DNA from: Thioalkalivibrio versutus
GTDB taxonomy: Bacteria > Pseudomonadota > Gammaproteobacteria > Ectothiorhodospirales > Ectothiorhodospiraceae
Direction: 5' to 3'
Length of the DNA stretch: 64,000 nucleotides
Assembly: GCF_001999325.1 (NCBI RefSeq)
Contig: NZ_MVAR01000005.1
Coordinates: 147,372 to 211,371 of the forward strand
Position 1 is the first letter of the stretch; each line of letters opens with the position of its first letter. Both the position numbers and the translations under genes were made by a program. The notes beneath the pieces were generated by a model. That model did not search any database, was not told where the DNA came from, and saw nothing but the letters and a program-made list of their open reading frames with translations. This document shows positions 29,691 through 39,395 of this stretch, piece by piece.

Positions 29691-30012
29691 GCCCCACCGG
29701 CCCGGTCTGCTGGTGCCGGGCACCATCGAGGGATCTGAGCGCCCGCTCGACAACATCACGCGCCAGATCCTGGGTCATCTCGGGGTTGGCCGGGATCATC
29801 TCCGTGCGCACGGCCAGGGCCATTGCCAGCGCTTGCAGCACGTCGCCATTGCAGGTATCGCCCAGCACGCCGATCTCGCTGTCCAGCGTGTCGGTCAGGC
29901 GATCCAGCAACTGTTGCACCCGCACCGCGGAACCGGTCTCGGGATGCAGACGGAAGTCGAAGGACACGGCCTCGCCGCTCGGGGTGACATAGCGATAGGG
30001 CAATACATCCAT
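29683..30012 (-). CDS. Uncharacterised small protein heading the DCC cassette
   Basis: 109 aa from MDVLPYRYVTPSGEAVSFDF. Preceded by GAGAG, and the frame is read through by coupling into DCC (8-bp overlap). It begins with a beta-rich stretch and continues with two or three helices (VRVQQLLDRLTDTLDSEIG; DVLQALAMALAVRTEMI; MTQDLARDVVERALRSL). A single Cys lies in GDTCNGD. No signal peptide or membrane helix. I do not recognise the family. Confidence 0.7.
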   Translation of the reverse strand: MDVLPYRYVTPSGEAVSFDFRLHPETGSAVRVQQLLDRLTDTLDSEIGVLGDTCNGDVLQALAMALAVRTEMIPANPEMTQDLARDVVERALRSLDGARHQQTGPVGHA

Positions 30013-30248
30013 GGCTCTCTCCTTCGCGAACGGTTGGCTTGTTAAGGCAAATTCCGGGGTCGTCCTCCTCACCCCTTCGCCTTTGGGCCACGAAACGGCA
30101 AAACAGTTCGCCGCGCGTGCTTCCAGAAGAGAAGAAAGGGCACGCCCCATCCCGCCCGGCGAGCGCAGGCGTTATCCTTTCAGCCCATGAATCCCCGTCT
30201 CCGGACAGTCATCCACCCGCACGCCCACCGCCAAGAGGCGAGACCGTA

Positions 30249-30971
30249 GTGGCCACGCGCCGCAAGCGCCGCCCGCTCCGCCGGTTGCTCTACTGGACCG
30301 GCGGGCTGGTCGCGTTTCTGCTGGCGCTGGGGATCGGGGCAATGCTCGCCCTGGTGGTGCTCTTCGCCCGGGTCGACCCGCCCTACGGCATGGCCATGGT
30401 GGTGGCGACCGACTGGCAAACCGCCTCCAACCGGCGTCCGGACTGGCAACGCCTGGACGACCTGCCCCGCCATCTGATGCTGGCGGTGATCGCAGCCGAG
30501 GACCAGCACTTCCCCAACCACCGCGGCTTCGACTGGGGCTCGGTGCGCCAGGCGCTCAGCGATCATGCACGCGGCGGGCGCCTGCGCGGAGCCAGCACCA
30601 TCAGCCAGCAAACCGCGAAAAACCTCTTTCTTTGGCACGGCCGCTCCTGGGCACGCAAGACGCTGGAGGCCGGGTTCACCTTCGGCATGGAGACCCTCTG
30701 GCCGAAGCGGCGCATCCTCGAGATCTATCTCAACCTGGCGGAATGGGGTCCCGGCGTTTACGGCATCGAGAACGCCGCCCAACACTACTTCGGGATCTCC
30801 GCCACCGAGCTCGATCGCCACCAGTCCGCGCGCCTGGCCGCCATCCTGCCCAGCCCCGGCCGCATGAACCCGGTCCGCCCGGGACCCAACCTTGACCGGC
30901 GGATCGTCTGGGTCGAGCAGCAGATGGCCCAGCTCGGCATCGCCTGGCTGGATCCGATGCTGCTGGAATAA
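30249..30971 (+). CDS. mtgA: Monofunctional biosynthetic peptidoglycan transglycosylase
   Basis: 240 aa with a GTG start preceded by AAGAGG. Polymerises lipid II into glycan strands. A basic N-terminus and one membrane helix (YWTGGLVAFLLALGIGAML) precede the GT51 domain. That domain has the catalytic Glu in IAAEDQHFPNHRGFD and the GASTISQQTAKNLFLW and KRRILEIYLNLAEWG motifs. No in-frame ATG fits. Length is normal for MtgA. It diverges from the DCC cassette. Confidence 0.93.
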   Translation: MATRRKRRPLRRLLYWTGGLVAFLLALGIGAMLALVVLFARVDPPYGMAMVVATDWQTASNRRPDWQRLDDLPRHLMLAVIAAEDQHFPNHRGFDWGSVRQALSDHARGGRLRGASTISQQTAKNLFLWHGRSWARKTLEAGFTFGMETLWPKRRILEIYLNLAEWGPGVYGIENAAQHYFGISATELDRHQSARLAAILPSPGRMNPVRPGPNLDRRIVWVEQQMAQLGIAWLDPMLLE

Positions 30972-31089
30972 AGCCTGTGCGCAGGCCACCGAAATTGTGG
31001 CACGGAACTTCCAGCCTTTAGACTGCCTCGGACTGACTGACCGTACCGGGGGCTCGCAAGGATGTCCCTCCCAGACATGGAGGTTTGCC

Positions 31090-33402
31090 GTGACCCATCT
31101 GCGCGCGCCGCGTATCGACTTCTCCCGCCTGCTGGTGCTTTTCGCGCTCCTACTGATCCAGCCCCTCGGGGCCGCGTCCGCACAGGGCACCGGTCAGCAG
31201 GATTCCGGCAGCGATCTGCGCCAGATGCTCATCGACGCACTGGAGAACGAGGAGGCCCGCGAAGACTTGCTCGAGGCCCTGCGCTCCGGCGACGGCTCCA
31301 GCGCGGAGGACGCCGCCACGGATGACCTGCCGGTCGAAACCGGCGACAGCGAATCCGTGGCGCGCCAGATTGCCCAGCTCACCCAGTCGCTGGCCGAAGG
31401 CACCGTGGCCGAGGTCCGGGCCCTGAACGACATCGCAGTGGATATCGCCGAGCGCGTGCGCGGAGTCGAGCCCACCGTGTTCGGGCTGGCGGTACTGGAT
31501 CTCGCCTTCGTCATCGTGTTCACCGTGGTGGTGTTCCTGATACTGCGAAGGCTGGGCGCACCGTTGTTCACCCGACTTGATCGCTGGGCCTTGAATGCGG
31601 CCGAGCATATGCGGCTCATGCGGGCGCTACCGGCCGTGGTCCTGGCCGCGGCGATCGACTTCCTCGTCGTGATCCTCGCCTGGCTGGCCGGCTATGCACT
31701 GGCGCTGTTCGTGCTGGGCGACTCGGGCGAGATGAACACCCGGCACTCGCTGTTCCTGAACGCATTCCTGCTGATCGAGGTGACCAAGGCGGCCCTGCGC
31801 CTGATCTTCGCCACTCGCTACCACGGCCTGCGCCTGCTGCCGATGGCCGGGGACGAGGCCGCTTACTGGAACGCCTGGCTGGCCCGCATCGTGGGGTATA
31901 TCGGCTACGGCCTGTTGCTGCTGGTCCCGATCACCAACAACCAGATCTCCTCCGAGGCGGGGCGCTCGTTGGGGCTGATCGTGATGCTAACGGCCTTCCT
32001 CTACGCCGCCGTGATCATCCTGCAGAACCGCACCCGGGTGCATGACCGCCTGATCAGGTTGGCCAACAGGGCGCAGTACGCCTTCACCCGCATCGTGATC
32101 TCGTTGCTGGCGAACTTCTGGCACTGGATCGCCCTGATCTACTTCCTGGCCCTGGCCGTGGTCAGCATCACCCGGCCGGAAGATGCGCTCCCCTTCATGG
32201 CCAAGGCGACCGGACAGACCCTGCTCGCCATCTTCGTGGGCATCTTCGTCGCCAACCTGCTGACCCAGTTGATCGGCCGCCGGATTCGGGTGCCCGAAGA
32301 GACCCGGGAGAAGTTCCCGTCGCTGGAGCTGCGCCTGAACTCCTACATCCCCAATGCGCTGAAGGTGATGCGTCTGGTGATCCTGCTGGTCGTGCTGGCC
32401 GTGGTCGCGGATGCCTGGGGTGCGTTCAGTCTGACCACATGGCTGGCCTCGGATATGGGCATGGCGGTGCTGGGCACCGCGATCTCGGTGGCGCTGATCC
32501 TGCTGGGCGTGCTGGCCATCTGGCTGGTCTTTGCCAGCTGGGTCGAGCACCGCATGAACCCGAACACCGGTGGCGGCGGGCCGACCGCCCGCGAGACCAC
32601 CCTGCTGACGATCTTCCGCAACGCCATGGCCATCGTGCTGATCGTGATGACCACCATGATCGTGCTCGCCGAGATCGGCGTGAACATCGGCCCGCTACTG
32701 GCCGGTGCCGGTGTCCTCGGCCTGGCGATCGGTTTCGGGGCGCAAAAACTGGTGCAGGACGTGATCACCGGCGTCTTCATCCAGCTGGAGAACGCCATCA
32801 ACGTCGGCGACATCGTCACGGTGGCCGGCACCACGGGCGTGGTGGAACGCCTGACCATCCGTTCGCTCGGCGTACGCGACCTCTCCGGGACCTACCACCT
32901 GATCCCGTTCTCGTCGGTGGATGCGGTCGCGAACTACATGCGCGAGTTCGCCTACCACGTCGGCGAATACGGCGTCGCCTATCGCGAGGACATCGACGAG
33001 GTCATCGTGCGCCTGCGCGAGGCCTTCAAGGAACTCCAGCAGGATCCCGACCAGGGACCCAACATCCTCGACGAGATGGAGGTGCACGGTGTCACCGCAC
33101 TGGCCGACAGCTCGGTCAACGTGCGGGTCCGGATCAAGACCCTGCCGGGCACCCAGTTCGGCCTGGGCCGCGCGTTCAACCGCCTGGTCAAGAAGCACTT
33201 CGACGCCGCCGGCATCGAGATCCCGTTCCCGCACCAGACCATCTACTTCGGTCAGGAGAAGGACGGCGGCGCCCCGGCAGCCAATCTACGGCTTCTGCAG
33301 GAGAAACCCGCCAACGAGCAGGATGGCGACGACTACTCGGATGACCGGCGGGCGCGCCCAAATCCGAAGCACAAGGGCGACTACGACGAGGCCGACGACT
33401 GA
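31090..33402 (+). CDS. Large MscS-family mechanosensitive channel (YbiO/MscM-like)
   Basis: 770 aa from a GTG with GGAGG 7 nt upstream. A signal peptide (LLVLFALLLIQPLGAASAQG) is followed by an acidic periplasmic segment and roughly ten membrane helices. The MscS core follows: pore helix VLGLAIGFGAQKLVQDVITG, beta domain NVGDIVTVAGTTGVVERLTI, then the cytoplasmic vestibule and a charged tail (DDYSDDRRARPNPKHKG). Much larger than E. coli MscS and similar in plan to YbiO. Releases osmolytes on hypo-osmotic shock. Confidence 0.92.
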   Translation: MTHLRAPRIDFSRLLVLFALLLIQPLGAASAQGTGQQDSGSDLRQMLIDALENEEAREDLLEALRSGDGSSAEDAATDDLPVETGDSESVARQIAQLTQSLAEGTVAEVRALNDIAVDIAERVRGVEPTVFGLAVLDLAFVIVFTVVVFLILRRLGAPLFTRLDRWALNAAEHMRLMRALPAVVLAAAIDFLVVILAWLAGYALALFVLGDSGEMNTRHSLFLNAFLLIEVTKAALRLIFATRYHGLRLLPMAGDEAAYWNAWLARIVGYIGYGLLLLVPITNNQISSEAGRSLGLIVMLTAFLYAAVIILQNRTRVHDRLIRLANRAQYAFTRIVISLLANFWHWIALIYFLALAVVSITRPEDALPFMAKATGQTLLAIFVGIFVANLLTQLIGRRIRVPEETREKFPSLELRLNSYIPNALKVMRLVILLVVLAVVADAWGAFSLTTWLASDMGMAVLGTAISVALILLGVLAIWLVFASWVEHRMNPNTGGGGPTARETTLLTIFRNAMAIVLIVMTTMIVLAEIGVNIGPLLAGAGVLGLAIGFGAQKLVQDVITGVFIQLENAINVGDIVTVAGTTGVVERLTIRSLGVRDLSGTYHLIPFSSVDAVANYMREFAYHVGEYGVAYREDIDEVIVRLREAFKELQQDPDQGPNILDEMEVHGVTALADSSVNVRVRIKTLPGTQFGLGRAFNRLVKKHFDAAGIEIPFPHQTIYFGQEKDGGAPAANLRLLQEKPANEQDGDDYSDDRRARPNPKHKGDYDEADD

Positions 33403-33549
33403 AGCGCTTGTCCGTGAGCGGGGCGCGCACTCGAATCCCCCCTGCCGCGGCAACTCCCGGGCAGGGGCTTCGCGGGCGACCCCGCTCCCAAGGCCCCAGG
33501 GAGACGCTGGCTCTTTCCGACGGCTCGGGCTTCGGGAGATCATGAGCGC

Positions 33550-34236
33550 ATGCGTCTCCTGATCCTGCTTGTGCCTCTGCTCCTGCTCGCTGCCTGGACA
33601 CCCGGCTGGTGGGTCCGCCACACCATGAAGAAATACCACCGCCCGGCGGACCGCTACGATGGCACCGGCGCGGAGCTGGCGCGCGAGCTGCTGGACCGCC
33701 ACGGACTGCACAAGGTCCAGGTGGAAACCACGAAGGACGGCGATCACTACGACCCTGCCTCGCGCACCGTACGCCTGTCACCGGAGAACCACGACGGCCA
33801 CTCGCTGACGGCGATTACCGTGGCCGCCCACGAGGTCGGCCACGCCGTACAGCACGCCCAGGGCTATGCGCCACTGCGCATGCGCAGCACGCTGGTCGGA
33901 ATGACGCGCTACGGCCAGCAAATCGGCGCCTGGCTACTGGTCGCCATTCCGTTCATTACACTACTGGCGCGACACCCGGCGCCGGGGATCCTGTTCTTCC
34001 TGGCCGGGGTGCTGTCCATGGGTCTGGCCGCACTGGTCCACTTCGTCACCCTGCCCACCGAGTTCGACGCCAGCTTCCGCCGTGCCATGCCGATGCTGCG
34101 CGAGGGCAACTACCTGCACCCGCCCGACTACCCACATGCCGAACGCATCCTGAAGGCGGCGGCCTATACCTACCTGTCGCAGTCGCTGATGAGCCTGCTG
34201 AACATCGCCTCGTGGTTCCGGTACCTGCGCCGATGA
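33550..34236 (+). CDS. Membrane zinc metallopeptidase, YugP-like
   Basis: 228 aa. Starts with a hydrophobic segment (LLILLVPLLLLAAW). The zinc site HEVGHAVQHAQGY is at about residues 95-107, and two further membrane helices follow (about 125-170). The layout matches the neutral zinc metallopeptidase family typified by B. subtilis YugP; the usual conserved PTEFDAS is present (VTLPTEFDASFRRA). Its stop overlaps the methyltransferase ATG (ATGA), heading a three-gene coupled set. Confidence 0.88.
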   Translation: MRLLILLVPLLLLAAWTPGWWVRHTMKKYHRPADRYDGTGAELARELLDRHGLHKVQVETTKDGDHYDPASRTVRLSPENHDGHSLTAITVAAHEVGHAVQHAQGYAPLRMRSTLVGMTRYGQQIGAWLLVAIPFITLLARHPAPGILFFLAGVLSMGLAALVHFVTLPTEFDASFRRAMPMLREGNYLHPPDYPHAERILKAAAYTYLSQSLMSLLNIASWFRYLRR

Positions 34237-34913
34237 CCGTTCCCGCCCCGGACGCCTGCCCGTTGTGCGGGCAGTCCACCCGGCCGTTTCACCACCGCGG
34301 CATCGGCGACGCCTCGCCCGGAGACTATCGCCGCTGTCAGCACTGCGGCGTGATCGCGCTGGAACGCAACGCCTGGCCCCGCCGCGAGGTGGAGCGGGCG
34401 TATTACCGAACCCACGAGAACCGGCCGGATGATCCCGGCTACCGCGCCCATCTGCAGCGACTGATCGAACCATTGGTCAAGGCGCGGCCACCCCCGGCCC
34501 ACGGACTCGACTGGGGTTGCGGTCCGCAACCCGTGCTCGCCGGGTTGCTACAAGACCGGGGCTACACGATGGCGTTCTGGGACCCGGCCTTTACCCCCGC
34601 ACAACCCGATCCGCCCGGCGACGGCTGGGACATCCTTACCTGCACCGAGGTCCTGGAACACCTGCACACGCCCCTGAACACGCTGGGAACCATGGTCGCG
34701 GGCCTGCGCCCCGGCGGGGTCCTGGCGGTGATGACCGAATGGCCCCCTGCGGCGGCCGGCTTTCGTCGCTGGCACTATCGCCGCGACCCCACCCATGTCG
34801 CCTTCTACGGCCCGGCCACACTCCAGTGGATTGCCACCCGCCTGGGAGGCACACTGGACCTGCCTGCCCCCGATATAGCCCTGTTCAGCCGCACAGGAGA
34901 CCTCCCGCAATGA
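34233..34913 (+). CDS. Class I SAM methyltransferase with N-terminal Cys pairs
   Basis: 226 aa. The N-terminus has two CxxC pairs (CPLCGQSTRPF and CQHCGV), a probable zinc knuckle as in other methyltransferases of this type. The Rossmann SAM-binding loop is HGLDWGCGPQP, and the later TCTEVLEHLHTP and LRPGGVLAVMTEW are classic class I motifs. The substrate is not evident. It overlaps the protease before it and the MOSC gene after it by four bases each. Confidence 0.85.
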   Translation: MTVPAPDACPLCGQSTRPFHHRGIGDASPGDYRRCQHCGVIALERNAWPRREVERAYYRTHENRPDDPGYRAHLQRLIEPLVKARPPPAHGLDWGCGPQPVLAGLLQDRGYTMAFWDPAFTPAQPDPPGDGWDILTCTEVLEHLHTPLNTLGTMVAGLRPGGVLAVMTEWPPAAAGFRRWHYRRDPTHVAFYGPATLQWIATRLGGTLDLPAPDIALFSRTGDLPQ

Positions 34914-35425
34914 TCCACCGACTGCGTGCCTGGCGTCCGGAATGGTTCGGTCTGCCCGTCGCGCACCTGCAGGCAATCCACGTCTGTGCCGCGGCTGGCG
35001 ACCCGATGGATTCGATCGAGTCCATCGAGGCCATCGCCGGCAGCGGACTCCGGGGCGACCGCTACGCCACCCATCGCGGGCACTGGCATGCGGTCGAGAG
35101 CTGCCCGGTCACACTGATCACTGCCCCGGAACTGCAACGGGCGTCACAGCGCCGCGGCCGCCCGATCGCCCCCGGGGAACATCGCCGCAACCTCGTGGTC
35201 TCCGACTGGTACCGCATACCCCGCCAGAGTGGCTTTCTTCGGATCGGAGAGGCGGTCCTGAAGATCGGACGGCCACGCCCGCCCTGTGGGTATCTCAACC
35301 AGCTAGTGGGCGACAACCTCGCGCGAGCCCTCGGTCTCGACAGCGGGATTTGCCTTGAAGTCGCGCATTCCGGGATCCTTCGCGTCGGCGACCGGGTGAG
35401 CTGGCACCCGGGCGGTCCCGCATGA
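34910..35425 (+). CDS. MOSC-domain protein
   Basis: 171 aa. The MOSC fold found in molybdenum cofactor sulfurases and YiiM-like proteins. Visible elements are the N-terminal LQAIHVCAAAGDPMDSIESI, GLRGDRYATHRGHW, the GEHRRNLVV stretch and the Cys-containing RPRPPCGYLNQLVG. The Cys would bind sulfur or ligand. Standalone MOSC proteins are often of unknown substrate. Translationally coupled (ATGA) to the methyltransferase. Confidence 0.88.
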   Translation: MIHRLRAWRPEWFGLPVAHLQAIHVCAAAGDPMDSIESIEAIAGSGLRGDRYATHRGHWHAVESCPVTLITAPELQRASQRRGRPIAPGEHRRNLVVSDWYRIPRQSGFLRIGEAVLKIGRPRPPCGYLNQLVGDNLARALGLDSGICLEVAHSGILRVGDRVSWHPGGPA

Positions 35426-35498
35426 TTCGGCCACGCTTGTTAAGCTGGGGTTAAGTGCCATTGACTACGATATACGTGTATTCACAAGGAGAAACTTT

Positions 35499-36089
35499 AT
35501 GAAGATTCGTTCCCAGTCCCTCGCCGGACTGATTGCCGCCGCCGCGCTCGCGCTGGCCAGCCCACTCGCCATCGCCCAGGGCATGGGCCAGGGGCAAGGT
35601 CAGGGCGGCATGGGCATGCAGGGTGGCCAGGGCGGCAACCCGCAGATGGAGATGCAGCAGCTCCAGCAGACCCTCGCCGAGACCCAGCAGCAGGCCATCG
35701 AGAACAACCCCCAGTTGGAACAGAAGGGTGAAGAACTGGAGAACCTGGTGCTGGACAAGATGGAGGCCGCCGGCTACCAGCCGCGCCGGGATCTGGAGAC
35801 CCTCGAATCAGCCGAAGAGCAGCTGCGCGACCCCGATCTGAGCGCGGAGCAACGTCAGGAAGTCATTCAGTCCGAAGACGTGCAGCAGGCGCAGATGAAC
35901 CTGCAGGAAGCACAGCAGGCCGTCGCGGAAGACCAGGAAATTCGCCAGGCGCAGGAATCCCTGCGTGAAGACCTGATGGCCGCCATGCGCCAGGAGAACG
36001 CCGATATCGACGACGTGATCGAGCGCATGCAGCAAATGCAGCAACAGATGCAGCAGCAACAGGGTGGTCAGGGCGGCATGATGCGCTAA
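35499..36089 (+). CDS. Secreted Gln/Met/Gly-rich helical protein
   Basis: 196 aa. A clear signal peptide (LAGLIAAAALALASPLAIAQ) is followed by a Gly-Met-Gln run (GMGQGQGQGGMGMQGGQGG, 28-46). A long charged, helix-forming region (about 50-165) comes next, and a Met/Gln-rich end (MQQMQQQMQQQQGGQGGMMR). Two loosely similar heptad-like blocks (VQQAQMNLQEAQQAV and IRQAQESLREDLMAA) suggest internal duplication or coiled coil. Good RBS (AAGGAG). Monocistronic, ending at a strong terminator. Family not recognised; periplasmic or cell-surface location inferred. Confidence 0.82.
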   Translation: MKIRSQSLAGLIAAAALALASPLAIAQGMGQGQGQGGMGMQGGQGGNPQMEMQQLQQTLAETQQQAIENNPQLEQKGEELENLVLDKMEAAGYQPRRDLETLESAEEQLRDPDLSAEQRQEVIQSEDVQQAQMNLQEAQQAVAEDQEIRQAQESLREDLMAAMRQENADIDDVIERMQQMQQQMQQQQGGQGGMMR

Positions 36090-36114
36090 TCGCGCAACCA
36101 GCCCGGTAACAAAG

Positions 36115-36151
36115 AAAGCCCGGCCCCTGCAAAGGGACCGGGCTTTTTTCA
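36115..36151. terminator. Bidirectional rho-independent terminator
   Basis: The stem AAGCCCGG.CCC pairs with GGG.CCGGGCTT, followed by TTTTTT on the plus strand and by TTTCTTT on the minus strand. It lies between the convergent Gln-rich gene and malQ and can serve both. Confidence 0.9.
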
Positions 36152-36167
36152 TGTCCGGGCCGGACCG

Positions 36168-37643
36168 TCAGTCGAGGCGACCCGTCTCCTGCGCCAGCGC
36201 ACGCAGCGCCTCGGTCTGTCCATCGGGCAGCTGGTTCCAGCCAAAGCGCCAGCTCCAGTTGCCGTTACCAACTGTGCCGGGGGTGTTCATGCGCGCCTCC
36301 GATCCCAGGTGCAGGGCGTCCTGCATCGGCAGGATCGCAAGCTGGGCCGGTGAACGACAGGCCGCACGAATCAGCGGCCACGGCATCTCCTCGGCCGGGC
36401 CCTCATCCAGTGTCCCGATCACATGCTCCTGCATGGCCGGCTCCAGGGAGCGAAACCAGCCCAGCGTGGTGTCGTTGTCATGGGTCCCGGTATACACCGC
36501 ACTCAGTTCATCATGGTTCGCCGGCAGATAGGGGTTGTCCTCCCCTCCTTCGAAGGCGAACTGCAGGATACGCATGCCCGGCAGATCGAAACGCAGGCGC
36601 AGTTCGGTGACCTCCGGCGTGATCACGCCCAGATCCTCCGCCAGCAGCGGCAACACACCCAAACGAGCCTGCAATTGCTCGAAGAAGTCGGCACCCGGCC
36701 CCGGCACCCAGTGGCCCTGAGTCGCATCCGGCTCGCTTGCCGGGACCGCCCAGCTCGCCTCGAAGCCGCGGAAGTGGTCGATGCGCACGGCATCCACTGT
36801 CTCCAGCGTCCAGCGCATGCGCTCCACCCACCAGTCGTATCCGCGCTCGGCAAGACGATCCCAGCGGTAATGCGGATTGCCCCAGCGCTGCCCGGTCTCG
36901 GAGAAGTAATCCGGCGGCACGCCGGCCACGGTCTGCGGATGCCCCGTGGCGTCCAGGTCGAACAGGTCGCGGTGGGCCCAGACCTCGGCCGAGTCGTGGG
37001 CCACGAAGATCGGCATGTCGCCGAGGATCAGGATGTCCTGCTTGCGTGCATGCTCGCGTACATCCTGCCACTGGTCGAACAGGACGAACTGGGCGAAGCG
37101 CACGGCCTCCAGGGCCTGGGCCGCTTCGGCCTCCACGGCCGCCAGGGCGGCCCGATCGCGGTCGCGCAATGCGGCCGGCCATTCCCACCAGGGGCGGCCA
37201 TCCTCGCGGCCGCAGATGACCACGAAACGGGCAAAATCATCCAGCCAGACCGGACCCTGGGCATCAAGGAAGGCCTGGTAGGCCTGCGCCCAGCCCTCGC
37301 CCGCCTGCCCCAGCCGCTCCCGCGCCTGTTTCAGCAGGGTCTCGAGCGGCCCATCGTCCGCATCCAGCCCCGCCCGTGCGGCCAACCGTTGCGGGTCAAT
37401 CAGGCGCACATCGCCGGCGAAGGCGGAGATACTGGCGTAGGGCGAACCGTCCTCCTGCGGCGGATGCAACGGCAGGATCTGCCACAGGCTGAACCCCGCA
37501 TCCCGCGCCCAGTCCAGAAACCGGAAGGCCTCCTGCCCGAGCGTCCCAACCGGGCCCGGGCCCGGCAGTGAGACCGGATGCAGCAACACACCGGCCCGGC
37601 GGCGCTGCATCAGCGGATTACAGTGCTCTTCGCCCGCCTCCAT
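36168..37643 (-). CDS. malQ: 4-alpha-glucanotransferase
   Basis: 491 aa. GH77 amylomaltase that disproportionates maltodextrins. Family motifs are HPVSLPGPGPVGTLG near the N-terminus, ILGDMPIFVAHDSAEVW, the nucleophile Asp in DAVRIDHFRGFEASW and the acid/base Glu in LLAEDLGVITPEV. The late YTGTHDNDTTLGW is also intact. Residue 12 is also Met (MQRRRAG) and may be the true start. It begins 3 bp after the GH57 gene and probably ends the glgC-GH57-malQ operon. Confidence 0.95.
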   Translation of the reverse strand: MEAGEEHCNPLMQRRRAGVLLHPVSLPGPGPVGTLGQEAFRFLDWARDAGFSLWQILPLHPPQEDGSPYASISAFAGDVRLIDPQRLAARAGLDADDGPLETLLKQARERLGQAGEGWAQAYQAFLDAQGPVWLDDFARFVVICGREDGRPWWEWPAALRDRDRAALAAVEAEAAQALEAVRFAQFVLFDQWQDVREHARKQDILILGDMPIFVAHDSAEVWAHRDLFDLDATGHPQTVAGVPPDYFSETGQRWGNPHYRWDRLAERGYDWWVERMRWTLETVDAVRIDHFRGFEASWAVPASEPDATQGHWVPGPGADFFEQLQARLGVLPLLAEDLGVITPEVTELRLRFDLPGMRILQFAFEGGEDNPYLPANHDELSAVYTGTHDNDTTLGWFRSLEPAMQEHVIGTLDEGPAEEMPWPLIRAACRSPAQLAILPMQDALHLGSEARMNTPGTVGNGNWSWRFGWNQLPDGQTEALRALAQETGRLD

Positions 37644-37646
37644 GGA

Positions 37647-39395
37647 CTATTGTCCCTTGCGCATGGTGCCGCCGGCGGCGGGATCACCACCCCCGACCGA
37701 AAGCACCTCGCCCAGGGACTCCGGCACTTCCAGATCTGCCAGCTGGTACAGCCGCGCCAGATGGCGCCGGTAGAGCTGTTCGAAGTCGCTGACTGATCCG
37801 GCCGGGTTGTACTCCCCGAACCACCAGCACCAGTCCGAGCCCTCGCACACCGCCAACTGCTTGCGCAATTGCGGCGTATCCAGTGCAGGGCGCCGCGCGA
37901 TCGCCTGATCCACCGCCGTCCAGGCCTCGATCAGGCGGTCCCAGCCGAGGTTCTTGTCGGGATCACCGATCCAGGTGGAGAAGGTCCCGTAGACCCAGGA
38001 CCCGGCCACCATGCCCGGCAGCTCGCCGCGATCCGCGCGCGGCCCGCTGCGCTGGCACACGTCGGAGAAGGTGCACAGGTTCAGGCGCGGGTTTTCCGCC
38101 AGGCGCTCATACAACGCCCGCAGGAAATGGAAGCCGTTGTCCGGGTAGTATTCCCAGGCGTTCTCGCCATCCAGGATCACCGCCACCACGCCACCCTCGG
38201 GCGACACAGAGGCAATGTTCTCCAGGTGATGGACGAAATCGCCGACTGCGTCGTCGGCATGCCAGTCGGCATAACGAAAACCGATGGCATCGGACAGCCC
38301 GTCATCACGGAAAAACATCTCGGTTTTGGCATCCGCCAACCGATAAGGGCGGTGCAGCCAGCCCTCCTGTTCCGCCGATCCGGTGTTGGATTCGGCCGTC
38401 TGACCGGCTGCGGCCAGGCTGTTACCCAGCACCGTCTGGCCACTGGCCGTCCAGCAAATATCGTAGTCATCCAGCAGGCGCACGGTCGCCTCGCTGATGC
38501 CCCCCTCCGACGGCCAGCAGCCACGCGGGCGAAAGCCGAAATACTGCTCGAACACCGACAGCCCACGTTCGATGTGCCAGCGCACGCGGGCCTCGCCATC
38601 CGGGTAGACCGGGGCCTGCGGCAGGGCGATATCCGGCATCGCATCGCGAGCGGAATCCAGATCCAGCAGCAACGGCATGATCGGGTGGGCATACGGGGTA
38701 AACGACAGCTCCACCCGCCCCTGCTGCGCCAGCTCGCGATAGCGTGGCAGGATCGCCTTCACCTCGTCACGGATCAGCTTCAGCAGCCGGCCCCGGACAT
38801 CGCGATTAAAGGCGGTCGTGACTTTCAGCCAGCCCTGCACCTCGGGATAGGCCCGGCGCACGGTCTCGCCCAGCCAGGCCAGGTGGTAGCAAGTGGCCAG
38901 ATCCTGAAAATAGCGGTTATCCAGGTGCGCCAGCAGCACCGGATCCTCCAGCGCCTGGCGCGCCAGGGCCGCCAGGCGCTCGAACAGCGGAAACGGCTCG
39001 ATCATGCGTGGGGCATGCGCCCGCAGGCACACGCGCAGGATCTCGCGGCGCTGCACCGGATCCACCGGCACGATGTCCATCTGCAGCAGGTCCAGCACCG
39101 GATCGCCAAAGCTCGAGCGGTCGCCAATACCGGCCTCCAGCCGCTCGCCGTAATCGGCGATCTGCTCCAGCAGGATCGGGGCGAAGTTCACCACTGCGCG
39201 CGCCTGGGGGCAGGCCTCCAGGTGCGCGGCCATGTCGGTGTAGTCCTTCAATGCGTGCAGGTAGGTCCACGGCAGCACGTACTCACCCGCGCCCGAGTCG
39301 TAGTATTGCGGCTGGTGCATGTGCCAGCACAACACCACATCGAGCTGCGGCGGCTGCGTGGCGAGCGCAGTGGAACTGCCGGATTCAGCGGACAT
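37647..39395 (-). CDS. Glycoside hydrolase family 57 protein
   Basis: 582 aa from [18 protein letters not shown]57 proteins are alpha-glucan amylases, glucanotransferases or branching enzymes. Motif 1 is [11 protein letters not shown]. The likely nucleophile Glu lies in [11 protein letters not shown] (about residue 295), and the acid/base Asp in [13 protein letters not shown] (about 408). The start overlaps the glgC end by 11 bp and malQ follows 3 bp later, so it works on glycogen or maltodextrin. Exact activity cannot be told from sequence. Confidence 0.9.
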   Translation of the reverse strand: MSAESGSSTALATQPPQLDVVLCWHMHQPQYYDSGAGEYVLPWTYLHALKDYTDMAAHLEACPQARAVVNFAPILLEQIADYGERLEAGIGDRSSFGDPVLDLLQMDIVPVDPVQRREILRVCLRAHAPRMIEPFPLFERLAALARQALEDPVLLAHLDNRYFQDLATCYHLAWLGETVRRAYPEVQGWLKVTTAFNRDVRGRLLKLIRDEVKAILPRYRELAQQGRVELSFTPYAHPIMPLLLDLDSARDAMPDIALPQAPVYPDGEARVRWHIERGLSVFEQYFGFRPRGCWPSEGGISEATVRLLDDYDICWTASGQTVLGNSLAAAGQTAESNTGSAEQEGWLHRPYRLADAKTEMFFRDDGLSDAIGFRYADWHADDAVGDFVHHLENIASVSPEGGVVAVILDGENAWEYYPDNGFHFLRALYERLAENPRLNLCTFSDVCQRSGPRADRGELPGMVAGSWVYGTFSTWIGDPDKNLGWDRLIEAWTAVDQAIARRPALDTPQLRKQLAVCEGSDWCWWFGEYNPAGSVSDFEQLYRRHLARLYQLADLEVPESLGEVLSVGGGDPAAGGTMRKGQ

